Of a stretch of 64,000 bases of DNA, positions 1-9,174 are shown in pieces. The notes beneath the pieces were generated by a model. The model saw nothing but the letters and a program-made list of their open reading frames with translations, made no database searches and was not told where the DNA came from. A program made the position numbers and the translations under genes. Every line of letters begins with the position of its first letter. Position 1 is the first letter of the stretch. The stretch is from Haloarcula amylolytica JCM 13557 (lineage in GTDB: Archaea > Halobacteriota > Halobacteria > Halobacteriales > Haloarculaceae): NCBI RefSeq assembly GCF_000336615.1, contig NZ_AOLW01000010.1, positions 158,496 to 222,495 on the forward strand, given 5' to 3'.

Positions 1-1
1 G

Positions 2-334
2 TGGATAGCGAGCGTCGAGGTCGAAAACGCTGTCATGGGTCACGACGAGGTCGTCGAAGCCGCCGTCGTCCCGGTCCCCCACGAGCGGTGGGACGAGCGC
101 CCCGCCGCGTTCGTCGTCACACGCGATGCTGTGTCCGACGAAGCCGCGTTGCGCCAGGAAATCAAGGACCTCGTCGCCGAGTCGTACCCGTCGTGGTGGG
201 TCCCCGACGCCATCCGTCTGGTCGACGGGATTCCCAAGGGCGCGACCGGGAAGTTCTCGAAGCAGACGCTCCGTGACGAGTACGTCGACGAGTCGATCAT
301 CGAAACTGTCGCCGAGAACGCCCCGGCGACGTAA
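2..334 (+). CDS. AMP-forming acyl-CoA ligase, C-terminal fragment
   Basis: The reading frame is already open at the left edge, so only the last 110 residues are present. They match the mobile C-terminal domain of AMP-forming acetyl/acyl-CoA synthetases: a beta-hairpin segment (VENAVMGHDEVVEAAVVPVP) and the A10 motif PKGATGKFSKQ, whose lysine contacts the acyl-adenylate in this family. The enzyme would activate a carboxylic or fatty acid with ATP and CoA. The alcohol, aldehyde and acyl-CoA dehydrogenases just downstream fit a degradation cluster. The substrate cannot be told from this fragment. Confidence 0.85.
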   Translation, partial: WIASVEVENAVMGHDEVVEAAVVPVPHERWDERPAAFVVTRDAVSDEAALRQEIKDLVAESYPSWWVPDAIRLVDGIPKGATGKFSKQTLRDEYVDESIIETVAENAPAT

Positions 335-447
335 CCCGACTGAAGCGCGGCGGGGCATTCCGGCTGTCAAAATAGTATCGGCGGCGGCCTCGGTCGCGAG
401 CAGCTATCGCTGCCGGATCAGCCACACCAAGTCCAATCGCGGATAGG

Positions 448-455
448 TATTTATG
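448..455 (+). promoter_or_regulatory. TATA box of the alcohol dehydrogenase gene
   Basis: TATTTATG is centred about 26 bp before the ATG at 478, the archaeal spacing for a leaderless transcript. It supports that start. Confidence 0.5.
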
Positions 456-477
456 CTAGCCCCGCGCACCTTGCGGT

Positions 478-1539
478 ATGCGAGCAGCTGTCATCGAGGA
501 GCACGGCGAACCGCTCACGATTCAGGACGTGCCCTATCCGGAGCCCCAGTCGGATCAGGTCGTCATCGAGACAGAAGCCTGCGGAGTCTGCCGGAGCGAC
601 TGGCACGCCTGGCAGGGGGACTGGGAGTGGTTCGGCATCCAGACCGGGCCCGGGCAGATTCTCGGCCATGAGCCGGCTGGGATCGTCGCCGACGTGGGCG
701 CGGACGTCGAACAGTTCTCCGAGGGGGACCGCGTTACGGTCCCGTTCCACCTCGGCGACGGGTCGTGCCAGTACTGCCAGCGCGGGCACGCGAACATCTG
801 TGAGACGTCGATGCCGCTTGGCTTCCTCGACGCCGCGCCGGGGGCGTTCGCCGAGGCGTTCCCCGTCCGCGAAGCCGATTTCAACTGCGTCACGCTGCCG
901 GACGCCGTCGACTTCACCGAGATGGCCGGCTTGGGCTGTCGGTTCATGACGGCGTACCACGCGCTGACCGACCGGGCAACCCTCAGGCCGGGCGACGCCG
1001 TCGCGATTCACGGCTGTGGCGGCGTCGGACTCTCGGCGGTCCACATCGCCGACGCGCTGGGGGCCGAACCGATTGCGGTCGACGTACAGGAGGGCAAACT
1101 CGACCGAGCGCGGGACCTCGGCGCGGCGGCGACAATCAACGCCGCCGAGGTGGACAACGTCCCCGGCGAGGTCCATGCGGTCACGGACGGCGGGGCCGAC
1201 GTGGCAATCGACGCGCTGGGCATCGCCGAGACGTGCCGCAACGCTGTCGGCTCGCTGGACAAGCAGGGAACCCACGTTCAGGTCGGCCTCACGACTGACG
1301 AGGAGGCCGGCGAGATCTCCCTGCCGGTGGACACGATGACTCTGCAGGAGATCGACTTCCACGGCTCCTACGGGATGCCGCCAGTTCGCTACGACGAGCT
1401 GTTCAGACTCATCGACGCTGGGACGCTCGCCCCCTCGAAGATTGTCGGGGAGACGCTCGCGCTCGAAGACGTGCCGGCCACCCTCTCGTCGATGGGCGAG
1501 TACGAGACGGTCGGCATCCCCGTCATCGACGAGTTCTGA
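478..1539 (+). CDS. Zinc-dependent medium-chain alcohol dehydrogenase
   Basis: 353 residues, a usual length for medium-chain (GroES-like plus Rossmann) alcohol dehydrogenases. Catalytic zinc ligands are visible as Cys38 (in CGVCRSD) and His64-Glu65 (GHE). The nucleotide site is the glycine run GCGGVGLSAV near residue 180. In the structural-zinc lobe the last three cysteines (97, 100, 108) are present, but the first is replaced by Asp94. The likely role is NAD(P)-dependent oxidation of an alcohol to an aldehyde or ketone in the cytoplasm, which the nearby aldehyde dehydrogenase could take further. The substrate is unknown. Confidence 0.88.
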   Translation: MRAAVIEEHGEPLTIQDVPYPEPQSDQVVIETEACGVCRSDWHAWQGDWEWFGIQTGPGQILGHEPAGIVADVGADVEQFSEGDRVTVPFHLGDGSCQYCQRGHANICETSMPLGFLDAAPGAFAEAFPVREADFNCVTLPDAVDFTEMAGLGCRFMTAYHALTDRATLRPGDAVAIHGCGGVGLSAVHIADALGAEPIAVDVQEGKLDRARDLGAAATINAAEVDNVPGEVHAVTDGGADVAIDALGIAETCRNAVGSLDKQGTHVQVGLTTDEEAGEISLPVDTMTLQEIDFHGSYGMPPVRYDELFRLIDAGTLAPSKIVGETLALEDVPATLSSMGEYETVGIPVIDEF

Positions 1540-1573
1540 GTTACGCCGGCACTGCGCTGCGGTTCGCCGGTCC

Positions 1574-2389
1574 CTACGAACGGTTCGCTGCCAGCCACTC
1601 GACGGCGAAGTCTACCATCGGCTGTTGGGCGAGGAGTTTCGACTCGCCGACGCCGACAGTGCCTGTCTCGACGGCGCTGGAGTGTGCACGCTCGAACGCA
1701 TCGCCACAGGCTTGGAAGTCCTCATCGTCGAGTTCGATATCCTCCCAGTAGCGCCATTCGCGCTCACCGTCGGCGAGGACGGCACTGGCGTGGTCAGTCG
1801 TGTCGGCCTCGATATCGGCGCGGTACTCGGCGAGGTGCAGCGAGGTGTTGGTCGCATGTGACGTTCCGAGAAACAGGACTGTCCCATCACGGTCATAGAC
1901 CCCGGACAGCGGTGATGCCTCCCCGAGCGAGTAATCGTAGGCGTGACCGCCGACAATGGCCTCGGCATCGGCACCCCATGCGGCGAACGAATGCTGTGGG
2001 TGGGCACTCCGGTGGACATCTGGATACGTGCGAAAACACTCGGCGATTGCACCCATTCCTTGCGTTGGCGTCACTGCCGGTCGGTACGGGGGGAACTGCT
2101 CGCGAATCGTGTCACCCCACGAGTCCGGGACTGGTGGATGCTCCATATTGTCGGGGTCTCTGTTGTCGGGCGAGTGCGTTGGCATCACCACCGTCCCGCT
2201 CTCAGAGACGACACGCTGCAGGGCGTCTACCACCGCTGGTGCGCCACCACAGACCCATCCAAGTTCGGACAGTGACCCGTGGACCAGTACTGTTTCCCCG
2301 CTTTTGAGACCCAGCGTACGGAGGTCGCGTGCTATCGAATCCACGGTGACCGGTTCCGCTGAACGGTCGCTTGGGCGCGGCGTGTCCAT
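1574..2389 (-). CDS. Aminoglycoside N(3)-acetyltransferase family protein
   Basis: 271 residues with the AAC(3) fold signature: an N-terminal GETVLVHGSLSELGW segment, the conserved VVMPTHS strand and a later HPQHSFAAWG block. Family members transfer acetyl from acetyl-CoA to an amine. The aminoglycoside label comes from resistance enzymes. In haloarchaea the real substrate is unknown, and resistance should not be assumed. The gene is convergent with the alcohol dehydrogenase. A TATA-like ACTTATG about 26 bp upstream on its strand suggests a leaderless transcript from 2389. Confidence 0.8.
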   Translation of the reverse strand: MDTPRPSDRSAEPVTVDSIARDLRTLGLKSGETVLVHGSLSELGWVCGGAPAVVDALQRVVSESGTVVMPTHSPDNRDPDNMEHPPVPDSWGDTIREQFPPYRPAVTPTQGMGAIAECFRTYPDVHRSAHPQHSFAAWGADAEAIVGGHAYDYSLGEASPLSGVYDRDGTVLFLGTSHATNTSLHLAEYRADIEADTTDHASAVLADGEREWRYWEDIELDDEDFQACGDAFERAHSSAVETGTVGVGESKLLAQQPMVDFAVEWLAANRS

Positions 2390-2485
2390 GAGGGATGATA
2401 GCCGAAAGCGGGCATAAGTTTCGTGTTCGCCGGGCCCACAGAGTCGTTATCGTGGGCTACCTGCTGTGGCCCTATAGTTGACAGC

Positions 2486-3955
2486 TCAGAGCAGTTGGTA
2501 GTCGCGCTCTTCGTGCTGGACGGAGATCCACTTGGTCTCGGTCAGTTCGTCCATGATCCACTCGCCGTTGTACCGGCCGAGGCCGGAGTTCTTCATCCCG
2601 CCGAACGGGGCGTTGGGTTCGTCCTGAATCGGGTGGTCGTTGACGTGGACCATCCCGGCGTCGATCTGGTCGGCGATGGACCGACCGTGTTCGACATCAC
2701 CGCTGTAGACGCCCGCGGCGAGGCCGTACTCGGTGTCGTTGGCGAGTTCGACAGCCTCTTCGTCGGACCCGAACGGGATGACCGGAGCGACAGGGCCGAA
2801 GTGCTCGTTACAGGCCGCGGACATATCGTTGGTACACTCCGAGAGAACGGTCGGTTCGAGGAACAGGTCCTCGACTTCGCCGCCCGTTTCCAGCGTCGCG
2901 CCGGCGTCGACGGTCTGCTCGATGAACGAGGTGAGCTGTTCGACCTGGCTCTCGTTGATGATCGGGCCGAACTCCACGTCCTCGTCGAGCGGGTTCCCGA
3001 TGGTCAGCGACTCCGCGTGCTCGACGAGCTTCTCGACGTACTCGTCGTAGACGTCCTCGTGGACGAGGTGGCGATTAATCGAGATACACACCTGTCCCTG
3101 ATGGCCGAACGCGCCGACGGAGCCGGCCTTTGCGGCTGCCTCGATGTCGGCGTCCTCGGTGACGACGAACGGTCCGTTCCCGCCGAGTTCAAGCGCCGGA
3201 AGGGCGAGCGCGTTCCCGGCCTGACTGGCCACGGACCGGCCGACCGCCGTCGATCCGGTGAACGACATCACGCGGGCGGCCGGGTGGCCGGCCATCCGGT
3301 CGCCGATGTCGGAGCCGTGGCCCGTGACGACGTTGACGACGCCGTCCGGGAGGCCGGCCTCCTCGGCGATGTCGGCCAGCAGGAGCCCGCCGGTAATCGG
3401 CGTGTCCGTCGCGGGCTTGATGACGACGGTGTTCCCCAGTGCGAGCGCGGGGCCGAGCGCCCGCGTCGTGAGGTGTAGCGGGAAGTTCCACGGGGAAATA
3501 ATCCCGACGACGCCAGCGGGTTCGCGGACGATGTGATGGTCCTTATCCTCGTGATACATCGAATCGCGGACCTCTTCTTCCGGCGGGACCATCTCTAGCG
3601 CGCTCTGGAAGTCCGCCATGGCGAAGTTGGCCTCGGCAGTCGCTTTGGCCTGTACACTGCCGGACTCCGTCGCGAGCAGTTCGACGATCTCGTCGAGCCG
3701 ATCCTGCATCACCGCAATCATCGACTGGACGTACTCGTTGCGCTCCTCGCGCGACAGCGCCGCCCAGTCGGACTGGGCCGCTTCGGCGGCCTGATAGGCG
3801 TCGTTGACGTCCCCCTCTGTCCCGGCGGGCACCGCCGCGATTTCCTCGCCCGTCGCGGGGTTAGTCACCGGAATCGTATCAGACGCTCCGGCGTCGCGCC
3901 ACTCTCCGTCGATGTACAGTTGGCTCCACGCCGTCTGGCTATCTGGTTGTGACAT
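2486..3955 (-). CDS. NAD(P)-dependent aldehyde dehydrogenase
   Basis: 489 residues, full length for the ALDH superfamily. Catalytic residues are recognisable: Asn157 in SPWNFPL, the general base Glu256 in LELGGNGP and the nucleophile Cys290 in GHQGQVC. The cofactor-binding FTGSTAVGR lies near residues 232-240. It oxidises an aldehyde to a carboxylate. Its position between an alcohol dehydrogenase and an acyl-CoA dehydrogenase, near an acyl-CoA ligase, suggests an alcohol to aldehyde to acid to acyl-CoA path. The natural aldehyde is not evident. A repeated coding bias and clean ends indicate an intact gene. Confidence 0.92.
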   Translation of the reverse strand: MSQPDSQTAWSQLYIDGEWRDAGASDTIPVTNPATGEEIAAVPAGTEGDVNDAYQAAEAAQSDWAALSREERNEYVQSMIAVMQDRLDEIVELLATESGSVQAKATAEANFAMADFQSALEMVPPEEEVRDSMYHEDKDHHIVREPAGVVGIISPWNFPLHLTTRALGPALALGNTVVIKPATDTPITGGLLLADIAEEAGLPDGVVNVVTGHGSDIGDRMAGHPAARVMSFTGSTAVGRSVASQAGNALALPALELGGNGPFVVTEDADIEAAAKAGSVGAFGHQGQVCISINRHLVHEDVYDEYVEKLVEHAESLTIGNPLDEDVEFGPIINESQVEQLTSFIEQTVDAGATLETGGEVEDLFLEPTVLSECTNDMSAACNEHFGPVAPVIPFGSDEEAVELANDTEYGLAAGVYSGDVEHGRSIADQIDAGMVHVNDHPIQDEPNAPFGGMKNSGLGRYNGEWIMDELTETKWISVQHEERDYQLL

Positions 3956-4037
3956 TCCATGCTGTCGACAGCGCTACGGACTTTTAGCACTTTGGCAGCA
4001 GGCAAACGCTTAATTGAACCCCGGCCACAGATCCTAT

Positions 4038-5201
4038 ATGATCGATTACCTCGGTCTCGAAGGCGACCTCGGCGAGGAAGAGCGGATGGTCCGTGACACG
4101 GCCCGGGACTTCGTCGAGAACGAAGTCAAGCCGGACGTCGGCCAGCACTGGATCGACGGGACGTTCCCGACGGACCTCATCACCGAGATGGGCGACCTCG
4201 GGTTCTACGCACCGAACCTCGATGGCTACGGGCTGCCGGGACTCAGCGAGACAGCCTACGGCCTCCTGCTGCAGGAACTGGAGGCCGGCGACAGCGGCCT
4301 GCGCTCGATGGCCAGCGTCCAGGGTGCGCTCGTCATGTACCCGATTCACGCCTACGGCAGCGACGCCCAGAAAGAGGAGTGGTTGCCGGCGCTCGGCAGC
4401 GGCGAGCGGGTGGGCTGTTTCGGTCTGACCGAGCCCGAACACGGGTCGAACCCGTCGGCGATGGAGACGACGGCCGAGCGCGACGCCGACGGCTACGTCC
4501 TGAACGGCTCGAAGACGTGGATCACGAACGCGCCCATCAGCGACCTCGCAGTGGTCTGGGCAAAGGTCACGTCCGCCGACGGCGACCCCGTGCGGGGCTT
4601 CCTCGTCGAGACTGACCGCGACGGCGTGACGACGAACAAGATCGACGAGAAGCTCTCGCTGCGCGCGTCAATTACGGGCGAGATCGGCCTGCAGAACGCC
4701 CGCGTCCCCGAGGAGAACGTTTTGCCGGGCGTCGAGGGCATGAAGGGGCCGCTGTCCTGTCTCACACAGGCCCGCTACGGCATCGCCTGGGGGACGGTGG
4801 GGGCCGCGATGGACTGTTTCGAGACCGCCCACGAATACGCGACCGACCGCGAGCAGTTCGGGAAGCCAATCGCCGGCTACCAGCTCCAGCAGGAGAAGCT
4901 CGCGGAGATGGCGACCCAGATATCGCTGGGCCAGTTGCTCGCCCACCGGCTCGCCGACCTGAAGGAACGCGGTGACCTCCGCCCGGAACAGGTGTCGATG
5001 GCCAAGCGCAACAACGCGCGGATGGCCCGCGAGCAGTCACGGGTGGCCCGCGAGATGCTCGGCGGCAACGGCATCACTGCTGATTACTCCCCGATGCGGC
5101 ACCTGACGAACCTCGAAACCGTCTACACCTACGAGGGGACGCACGACATCCACTCGCTCATCCTCGGACACGACCTGACTGGCATTCCGGCGTTCGAGTA
5201 G
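4038..5201 (+). CDS. Acyl-CoA dehydrogenase, glutaryl-CoA dehydrogenase-like
   Basis: 387 residues from the ATG at 4038. An upstream TTG at 4014 is in frame but adds only eight untypical residues. The FAD/substrate blocks CFGLTEPEHGSNPS and WITNAPISDLAVVWAK are clear. The catalytic glutamate is Glu366 in TYEGTHDIHSLILG. The sequence is much closer to glutaryl-CoA dehydrogenases than to straight-chain enzymes, including SGLRSMASVQGALVMYP, where the arginine matches the one that binds the distal carboxylate. Dicarboxylyl-CoA oxidation is therefore plausible. The electron acceptor would be ETF. An IclR regulator follows convergently. Confidence 0.88.
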   Translation: MIDYLGLEGDLGEEERMVRDTARDFVENEVKPDVGQHWIDGTFPTDLITEMGDLGFYAPNLDGYGLPGLSETAYGLLLQELEAGDSGLRSMASVQGALVMYPIHAYGSDAQKEEWLPALGSGERVGCFGLTEPEHGSNPSAMETTAERDADGYVLNGSKTWITNAPISDLAVVWAKVTSADGDPVRGFLVETDRDGVTTNKIDEKLSLRASITGEIGLQNARVPEENVLPGVEGMKGPLSCLTQARYGIAWGTVGAAMDCFETAHEYATDREQFGKPIAGYQLQQEKLAEMATQISLGQLLAHRLADLKERGDLRPEQVSMAKRNNARMAREQSRVAREMLGGNGITADYSPMRHLTNLETVYTYEGTHDIHSLILGHDLTGIPAFE

Positions 5202-5261
5202 GGCGGCTGTGGAATCTCTTCCGGGATACGGAACGGCCCCGCTGATGCGAAACAGTACTTC

Positions 5262-6032
5262 TCAATCGTACGTGAGGTCGATCTTCAGCTCGCTGGCTTT
5301 CCGTTCCAGCAGATCGGGGTACGTCGATTCGATGTCGTCCTGGCTCACCCGGCCATTCGGCCCGAAGACGCTCAACGCGCCGATGAGGTCGTCCTCGTGG
5401 TTGTACACCGGCACGCCAGCCGCCCGCAGGCCGTCCATGTGTTCGGACATATTGGTCGCGTAGCCCCGCTCACGGACCTGTTCGAGTTCCTCGAACAGCG
5501 CGTCCCGGTCGGTAATCGTGTTCGCCGTCAACTCTTCGAGGGCGGTGGCTTCGGCGAACTCCTCGATGCGTTCGTCGGGCCACTCCGCGAGGATGGCTTT
5601 CCCCGAAGCGAGCGCGTGCAGCGGCCGGCGTTTGCCGATCATCGTGTCGCTCTGCAGGGGATTCCGGCCGCCGGCCCGATGGAGATACACGCCCTCGAAG
5701 CCCTCCTCGACCAGAAACAGCGCCCGCTCGTCGGTCTCTATCGCCAGTTCGATGACTTTCTGCTTGGCGACGATATAGCCCGGTCGCCGTATCCGCGGCG
5801 GTTCGCTGAGTTGCAGAAACCGCAGCGAGAGCCGGTACTCCCCGTCCTCCTCGACGAGATAGTCCATGTCGTGCAGCGTCTTGAGGTGCCGATACACCGT
5901 GCTCTTGGCCAGGTCCGTCTCCGCCCGAATCTCCGCAATTGTCGCGCCTCCCGCGTCCCGAATCAGCCCCAGAATCTCGAACGACGTCCGGGTCGTCGAT
6001 ACCTCCGACGTTCCGTTCTTGTTTTCGAGCAT
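5262..6032 (-). CDS. IclR family transcriptional regulator
   Basis: 256 residues from the ATG at 6032. The frame is open to an earlier ATG at 6071, but the TATA-like GATTATG near 6070 favours 6032. An N-terminal winged HTH (ATIAEIRAETDLAKSTVYRH) is followed by the IclR effector domain (residues about 90-250, ending in a GALSVFGPNGRV strand). IclR proteins bind small carboxylic or aromatic metabolites. The neighbouring acyl-CoA dehydrogenase is convergent and the serine hydrolase is divergent, so either could be a target. A perfect 6-bp dyad lies just upstream of its promoter (6076-6088). Confidence 0.9.
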   Translation of the reverse strand: MLENKNGTSEVSTTRTSFEILGLIRDAGGATIAEIRAETDLAKSTVYRHLKTLHDMDYLVEEDGEYRLSLRFLQLSEPPRIRRPGYIVAKQKVIELAIETDERALFLVEEGFEGVYLHRAGGRNPLQSDTMIGKRRPLHALASGKAILAEWPDERIEEFAEATALEELTANTITDRDALFEELEQVRERGYATNMSEHMDGLRAAGVPVYNHEDDLIGALSVFGPNGRVSQDDIESTYPDLLERKASELKIDLTYD

Positions 6033-6075
6033 ACGGAGTTGTGACCGCTTAGTGACATCAACGTTTCGCATAATC

Positions 6076-6088
6076 GACCATGATGGTC
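6076..6088. promoter_or_regulatory. Candidate IclR operator dyad
   Basis: GACCATGATGGTC is a perfect 6-bp inverted repeat around one base. It lies between the IclR gene promoter and the divergent hydrolase gene. Its ACCA-N3-TGGT core resembles the ACCA-N4-TGGT core at the second IclR gene (14453-14470). Operator function is inferred. Confidence 0.4.
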
Positions 6089-6182
6089 TGACAGCTCGAA
6101 CGCAATCAGTAGCCGTCTGCCGCTTGATTCCGCGACCGAACAGAACCTAACTTCTATTATCTCGCCGGAGTCAAGACAAGGT

Positions 6183-7313
6183 ATGCCACAACTCAGCGCA
6201 GACGCCATCGAACAGCTCCGGGCTCAGTTCGACCGACAACTCGAGGTCGGACTGCACCACGGCGCACAGTTGGCGGTGTACGTCGACGGCGACCTCGTCG
6301 TCGACTTCGCCGGCGGTTCCACGGGTCCCGACGGTGACGAAACGACGCCCGAGACGCGCCACGTACTGTTCTCCTGTACGAAGCCGTTCGCCGGCGTCGG
6401 CCTGCACCAGCTCGTCGAGCAGGGCGAACTCGACTACGACGACCGGGTGGTCGAGCACTGGCCGGAGTTTGCCGACGACGGCACGCAGAAAGCATCGATT
6501 ACAGTCCGACAGGTGCTCAGCCACACCGCCGGTATCCCCTTCGGAGAGTTCGACGAACAGTACGAAAGCTGGGGCGACTGGGACGCCGTCGTCGCGGCGA
6601 TGGAAGACATCGAACCCGTGTTCGAGCCCGGAACGACGCCGGCGTATCACGCCATCAACTACGGCTGGCTGGTCGGCGAACTCATCCGCCGCTGTAGCGG
6701 CCAGTCGGTCGAAGAATACGTCGCCGAGAACGTGTTCGAGCCGCTGGGGATGGACAACACCGGCATCGGTCTGCGGGACGACGAACCCAACGACGTGGCG
6801 ACCCTGGCCGGCTACGAGGCGTTCGAACGGTGTCACGATATCGACGAGGGGCTCGAAGACCCTGCCGCGTACGCCGGGGCATACAATCAGGAAGCGATGC
6901 GCCGGACGGTGATGCCCGCGGCCAACGGTATCGGTACTGCCCGGGACATGGCCCGGTTCTACGCCTGTCTCGCCAACGGCGGGTCGCTGGACGGGACGCA
7001 ACTGCTTACCGAAGCGACCGTCGACGAGGCGACCACGACCCACGCCGAAACCGAGTCCGACGGCACGCTGTCACGCCCGGCCCGCTACGGCCTTGGCGTC
7101 TGGACCGGCGGGCTGGCCGCCGATATGTTCGGGGCCGCCAGCAAAGAGCGCATGTTCGGCCACGCCGGCCTCGGGAGTTCGTTCGGCTGGGCCGACCCCG
7201 AACTGAACGTCGGGTTCGCGCTCGTCACGAACGGCATCCGCGACGAGTCCTTCGAACACGCCGCCCGCGTCGGCCAGCTTTCCGACGCCGTCCGACTGCT
7301 GTTACAGGACTGA
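6183..7313 (+). CDS. Serine hydrolase, beta-lactamase/esterase (class C-like) family
   Basis: 376 residues. The SxxK nucleophile motif is SCTK (Ser64, Lys67). The tyrosine motif is Tyr155 in TPAYHAINYGWLVGEL, and a C-terminal HAG (in FGHAGLGSSFGW) stands for the KTG box. The YHA form is typical of carboxylesterases of this fold, such as EstB/LACTB relatives, rather than true beta-lactamases. There is no signal peptide, so it is probably a cytoplasmic esterase or amidase. It is divergent from the IclR gene. The substrate is unknown. Confidence 0.88.
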   Translation: MPQLSADAIEQLRAQFDRQLEVGLHHGAQLAVYVDGDLVVDFAGGSTGPDGDETTPETRHVLFSCTKPFAGVGLHQLVEQGELDYDDRVVEHWPEFADDGTQKASITVRQVLSHTAGIPFGEFDEQYESWGDWDAVVAAMEDIEPVFEPGTTPAYHAINYGWLVGELIRRCSGQSVEEYVAENVFEPLGMDNTGIGLRDDEPNDVATLAGYEAFERCHDIDEGLEDPAAYAGAYNQEAMRRTVMPAANGIGTARDMARFYACLANGGSLDGTQLLTEATVDEATTTHAETESDGTLSRPARYGLGVWTGGLAADMFGAASKERMFGHAGLGSSFGWADPELNVGFALVTNGIRDESFEHAARVGQLSDAVRLLLQD

Positions 7314-7437
7314 CCGGGCCGATCTGGGGACTGCCGTCGCAGGCATTCCCTGATCGTTCGGGTCGATGTCCGTATCCCCGGTCACCATAGAGCTGGGCGA
7401 CCCCGGTTTTTGTATGGCTCGGCTCTGATCCCCCGAT

Positions 7438-8736
7438 ATGAACTTCCCCGACCGAGGCGACGTGGACCACCTCATTGACCCACAGCCGCTGCCGGAGTTC
7501 GTTCGTGTCCGGTACGAGCCGGAGACGGCCGCCGTCGACGACCCGTCGGCCGCGGCGCGGACCGAACTCGACCGGCTCGACTTCGACGGGCTGGAACCGG
7601 GTGCGACTGTCGCCGTCGCCGTCGGTAGCCGCGGTATCCACCGCATCGACGACATCGCCGAGGCCGTCGTCGAGGCGATTCGCGACCGGGGCTTCGAGCC
7701 GGTCGTCGTCCCAGCGATGGGGAGCCACGGCGGGGCGACGCCCGAGGGTCAGCGCGAGGTGCTGGAGAGCCTGGGCATCACCGAATCGCGCCTCGATGCC
7801 CCTATCGACGCCCGGATGGAGACCGACCAGGTCGACACCGTCACCGTCGGTGACACCGAGTTTCCGGTCCACGTCTCGGCGGCGGCACGGGAAGCGGATG
7901 CCGTGGTCGTCGTGAATCGGGTGAAGCCCCACACCAACTACAGCGGCCGCATCGAGAGCGGCCTGACGAAGATGACCGTCGTCGGGCTGGGCAAGCAACG
8001 CGGCGCGAACGCGTTCCACTCGACCGCTATCAAGGAGGGGTACGTCGAGACGCTGGAAACCGCGCTCCCGGCCGTCGAAGCGGCGCTACCGCTTGTCGGC
8101 GGTGTGGCGCTGGTCGAGAACTTCCACGAGGAGACGGCCCACGTCGAAGCGGTGCCGGCGGGGTCGTTCACCGACCGCGAGCCCGCGCTGCTGGAGCGGG
8201 CTTACGACGAGATGGCGACGCTTCCCGTGGATGACATCGACCTGCTCGTCATCGACGAACTCGGTAAGGATGTCTCCGGCGCGGGAATGGACACCAACGT
8301 CATCGGCCGCTATCGCGTCCTCAACGCGCCGGACCCCGACGAGCCGGCCATCAAACTGCTGTACGCCCGCGGGCTCACCGAGGCGACGAAGGGCAACGGC
8401 AACGGCATCGGCCTGGCCGATATCACCCGCCAGGCTGCGGTCGACCAGTTGGACCTGCAGAAGACGTACGCGAACGCGCTCACCAGTGGCTCGACGGCGA
8501 AGGCCAAGCTCCCGCTCGTCGCGCCGGACGACGAGTTCGCCATCCGGACGGCGCTGTCCGCGCTCGGTGGCTACGACCCCGACACCGTCCGGATCGTCTG
8601 GATACAGACCACGCAGGACCTGTCCGAACTACACGTCTCCGAGCCGCTCGTCGAGGCCCTGCCGACCGCCGCCGAGGTTACCGGCCGTGAGTCGCTCACG
8701 TTCACCGACGGCACCGCGTCGTTTACCCGGGACTGA
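7438..8736 (+). CDS. LarA-like (DUF2088) lactate racemase-domain protein
   Basis: 432 residues. It shows the DUF2088/LarA N-domain pattern: AVGSRGIHRIDD, then PAMGSHGGATPEGQ near residue 100, and VVNRVKPHTNY followed by ESGLTKMTVVGLGK around 158-190. Characterised LarA proteins carry a nickel-pincer nucleotide and interconvert 2-hydroxyacid stereoisomers. The KPHT and MGSHGG forms here mark a distinct, largely uncharacterised subgroup. No larB, larC or larE cofactor gene is visible in the window. A 2-hydroxyacid epimerase role is inferred and fits the 2-hydroxyacid dehydrogenase at 9175. Confidence 0.78.
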   Translation: MNFPDRGDVDHLIDPQPLPEFVRVRYEPETAAVDDPSAAARTELDRLDFDGLEPGATVAVAVGSRGIHRIDDIAEAVVEAIRDRGFEPVVVPAMGSHGGATPEGQREVLESLGITESRLDAPIDARMETDQVDTVTVGDTEFPVHVSAAAREADAVVVVNRVKPHTNYSGRIESGLTKMTVVGLGKQRGANAFHSTAIKEGYVETLETALPAVEAALPLVGGVALVENFHEETAHVEAVPAGSFTDREPALLERAYDEMATLPVDDIDLLVIDELGKDVSGAGMDTNVIGRYRVLNAPDPDEPAIKLLYARGLTEATKGNGNGIGLADITRQAAVDQLDLQKTYANALTSGSTAKAKLPLVAPDDEFAIRTALSALGGYDPDTVRIVWIQTTQDLSELHVSEPLVEALPTAAEVTGRESLTFTDGTASFTRD

Positions 8737-9174
8737 CAGTCGGGTGACGACGGTCCCCGTCATGCATCTGGAACAATTTCTAACAACTGTACATCCGTTT
8801 CTCTGGATGTAAAAGTCATGTGTATGAAACTATCGGAATAGGATTCAGTCCGAACTGGCAGAGGAACTGGATGCGAGCAGAAGCGCGAGTACTACATCCA
8901 CTTTGGGAGGATTTCGTCCTATTGATAGACTATATACAGCTATATCGCGTTTACAATTCTTAGAGTGCAAAGATACGAGTGATTTAACGCATATATGAAA
9001 GTAAAAAGCCAGAAGTAGTATAGTATATCCGAATCTAACTACAAAGACCGATACAAGCGCAATATATGGCGATATACACGACTCAATTATCCCCAGACAG
9101 AGGTGTGTCCGGACACTACCGGGCTCGGTCCACCAGGACTGCCCGCTGAGTTGCGTGAACAGTCGCCGAACCTG
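8737..9174. other. AT-rich non-coding stretch between convergent genes
   Basis: From about 8760 to 9110 the DNA is markedly AT-richer than its surroundings and has no intact gene. In one plus-strand frame (about 8838-8999) a short HTH-like segment, ELAEELDASRSA, can be read before the sequence degenerates to a stop. This could be the relic of a regulator gene or a decayed insertion. No inverted or target-site repeats were found. Confidence 0.4.
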
